Position numbers and translations under genes: made by a program
In this document: positions 36,354 through 37,956 of the stretch, in pieces
Position numbering within the stretch: the stretch's first letter is position 1
Layout of the letters: the number at the start of each line of letters is the position of its first letter
The notes under the pieces: generated by a model
Databases searched by the model: none
What the model was told of the DNA's origin: nothing
What the model saw: the letters and a program-made list of their open reading frames with translations, nothing else
Origin: Bacteroides nordii WAL 11050 = JCM 12987
Lineage (GTDB): Bacteria > Bacteroidota > Bacteroidia > Bacteroidales > Bacteroidaceae
DNA: 37,956 nucleotides
Direction of reading: 5' to 3'
NCBI GenBank assembly: GCA_000613465.1
Contig: BAJA01000047.1
Coordinates: 1-37,956, forward strand

Positions 36354-36906
36354 ATTTTCTACTTTCTTTGATTATATATTTTTGAAATGGATTATGATAT
36401 TTTTAAGAAAAACAAGTTACAGGAATTGTAAAAAAACAAATGGCCGAGTACTAAAGTGCTTAATTCGATCAAAATATAGTTGATGATTAATTTTGGAATA
36501 GCCGTTTTTTGCAGGTAATCATTCAGCTCGTTCGGAAAGCTATTAATGGAAAAACTGTTTCTATATGGATTTGTTCGTGGGAACAAATTCATAAAAGAAG
36601 ATGCAAATATAATTGAAAGGTTACTCAATATCATAATCATTATTTTCTGAATACTTAATTATATAACAACAGAGTTAGAAAAAATATTCTGATTTTTTTA
36701 TTTATTTTTCTTTTAGAAAAGAGAAATTGCTTTTTAGTCTTTCGTTTTTTTACATATTTACTGAGAGAATATTAGAATTCAATAACTTAATTCTAATGTT
36801 TGTTGATAAACTTTTTTTGTTCTTATTACGAATGATGGTTATGTTTTATAATATGTATTTGATGTGTATTAATAGCCAATATATGAATCATTAATAAAAA
36901 AAAATT
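36354..36906. other. Divergent intergenic region between M20 and Ntn hydrolase
   Basis: About 550 very AT-rich bases. A minus-strand frame at 36392-36640 could encode 82 residues (FPNELNDYLQKTAIPKLIIN and a hydrophobic stretch). It looks partly protein-like but I recognise no family, so it may be a remnant. No promoter box matching TTTG/TAnnTTTG could be defended. Confidence 0.4.
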
Positions 36907-37887
36907 ATGTGTACAAGAGTAGTTTATTCAGGAACAAATGGGATGGTAGCAACCGGTCGCTCTATGGACTGGAAAACAGAAATGCATAGTAATCTTTGGG
37001 CATTTCCAAGAGGAATGATGCGTAGTGGAGAAGCTGGAGAAAATTCGTTGAAGTGGACGTCGAGATATGGAAGTGTAGTGACCTCTGCTTTTGAAATTGC
37101 CAGTACGGATGGAATGAATGAGAAAGGGTTAGTTGCCAATTTACTTTGGCTACCTGAAACAAAATATCCCTTAAGAGATAAAAATAAACCGGGACTTGCT
37201 ATAACGGCGTGGGTACAATATATGCTGGATAATTTTGCAACAGTTGAAGAGGCCGTTTCTTATACTGACGAGGATACCTTTCAGGTGGTATCAGATATGA
37301 TGCCGGATGGGTCTCGTTTAGCAACATTGCACTTATCTATATCCGATGCTGTGGGTGATTGTGCTATCTTTGAGTATGTAGGTGGAAGACTTACTGTATA
37401 TCATAATAAAGATTATAAAGTAATGACTAATTCTCCTACTTATGACAAACAGCTGGCACTAAATGAATATTGGAAAACGATAGGAGGTTTGAGCTTTTTG
37501 CCCGGAACGAATCGCGCAGCTGATCGTTTTGCCAGAGCCAGTTTTTATATTAATGCATTACCGAAAACTGATGATGAAAGGATAGCCGTTGCCAGTGTAT
37601 TTAGTGTCGTTCGTAATGCCTCTGTGCCTTACGGTATATCAACTCCTGAAAGTCCTGAAATTTCTACTACACAATGGAGGACTGTTTCGGAAAGTAAAAG
37701 TCTGAGATATTTTTTTGAGTCAAGTCTGACTCCAAATACTTTTTGGGTGGATTTGCGGGATTTGGATTTCTCAGAAGGAGCTCCTGTACTTAAATTGTCT
37801 ATTGCTAATGGAGAAATGTATCATGGGAATACGGCTAAAGAGTTTAAGATAGCGTTACCTTTCAAATTTATGGGAGTTAGAGGATAA
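36907..37887 (+). CDS. Choloylglycine hydrolase / penicillin V acylase-family Ntn hydrolase
   Basis: A 326-residue intact protein. The nucleophile Cys2 follows the initiator Met directly (MCTRVVYSG), so removal of Met would create the active N-terminus. Arg18 and Asp21 (GRSMDWK), an Asn in VMTNSPTYD and an Arg in GTNRAADRF match the family catalytic set. WAFPRGM is typical of the Gram-negative branch. There is no signal peptide, so a cytosolic enzyme is predicted, unlike secreted Bacteroides homologues. The substrate may be a conjugated bile acid, penicillin V-like amide or an N-acyl amino acid; it cannot be read from the sequence. An M20 gene lies divergently upstream. Confidence 0.92.
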   Translation: MCTRVVYSGTNGMVATGRSMDWKTEMHSNLWAFPRGMMRSGEAGENSLKWTSRYGSVVTSAFEIASTDGMNEKGLVANLLWLPETKYPLRDKNKPGLAITAWVQYMLDNFATVEEAVSYTDEDTFQVVSDMMPDGSRLATLHLSISDAVGDCAIFEYVGGRLTVYHNKDYKVMTNSPTYDKQLALNEYWKTIGGLSFLPGTNRAADRFARASFYINALPKTDDERIAVASVFSVVRNASVPYGISTPESPEISTTQWRTVSESKSLRYFFESSLTPNTFWVDLRDLDFSEGAPVLKLSIANGEMYHGNTAKEFKIALPFKFMGVRG

Positions 37888-37956
37888 AAGAATTCTGTGA
37901 AATAAAAGTGGGTTATTATAGAAGACTCTTTCGAAGAAGCTTATTTAAAAAAAATT

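Overview
The window looks like a gut Bacteroidales chromosome (Bacteroides, Phocaeicola or a close relative). The evidence is a SusC/SusD polysaccharide utilization locus (PUL), a CTnDOT-like RteA/RteB/RteC-integrase module, promoters with the Bacteroides TTTG...TAnnTTTG pattern, and a choloylglycine-hydrolase-family enzyme.

Layout. (1) 1-4.4 kb: minus-strand accessory genes typical of Bacteroidales integrative conjugative elements (ICEs): a ParB-domain protein, a broken antirestriction-like gene and small conserved proteins. (2) 4.4-5.0 kb: an AT-rich junction containing a long imperfect inverted repeat. (3) 5.0-21.8 kb: a plus-strand PUL: a DUF6377-type TPR/HTH membrane regulator, SusC, SusD, a SusE/F-type lipoprotein, a GH27-type enzyme, GH97, GH31 and a second GH97. 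The GH97 pair has the SusB-type inverting glutamate set, so the likely target is an alpha-glucan or alpha-glucoside, possibly dextran-like; this is inference. (4) 21.9-30.2 kb: the regulatory and integration end of an ICE: a decayed rteA, rteB, rteC, three diverged tandem paralogues of unknown function, two small HTH genes and a minus-strand tyrosine integrase. (5) 30.2-30.5 kb: repeat-rich ICE end with candidate att cores, abutting a 5'-truncated 4Fe-4S (QueG-like) gene. (6) 30.9-37.9 kb: chromosomal-looking genes: a small membrane protein, a broken lipoprotein, an iron-dependent alcohol dehydrogenase, an AraC regulator, tRNA-Phe, an M20 peptidase with an amber stop, and a choloylglycine/penicillin-V-acylase-type hydrolase.

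How the parts fit. The simplest reading is that the PUL sits between ICE accessory genes and the rte/int end of one CTnDOT-like element, where such elements often carry resistance cargo. The other ICE end is not visible, so this remains inference.

Condition of the DNA. Many genes between 8.9 and 28.9 kb are split. Every clear plus-strand frameshift fits one lost base, and most in-frame stops fit a TGG (Trp) codon changed to TGA or TAG. This is either real decay of the element or systematic assembly error. The sequence alone cannot decide, but reconstructed reading frames give coherent proteins in each case.
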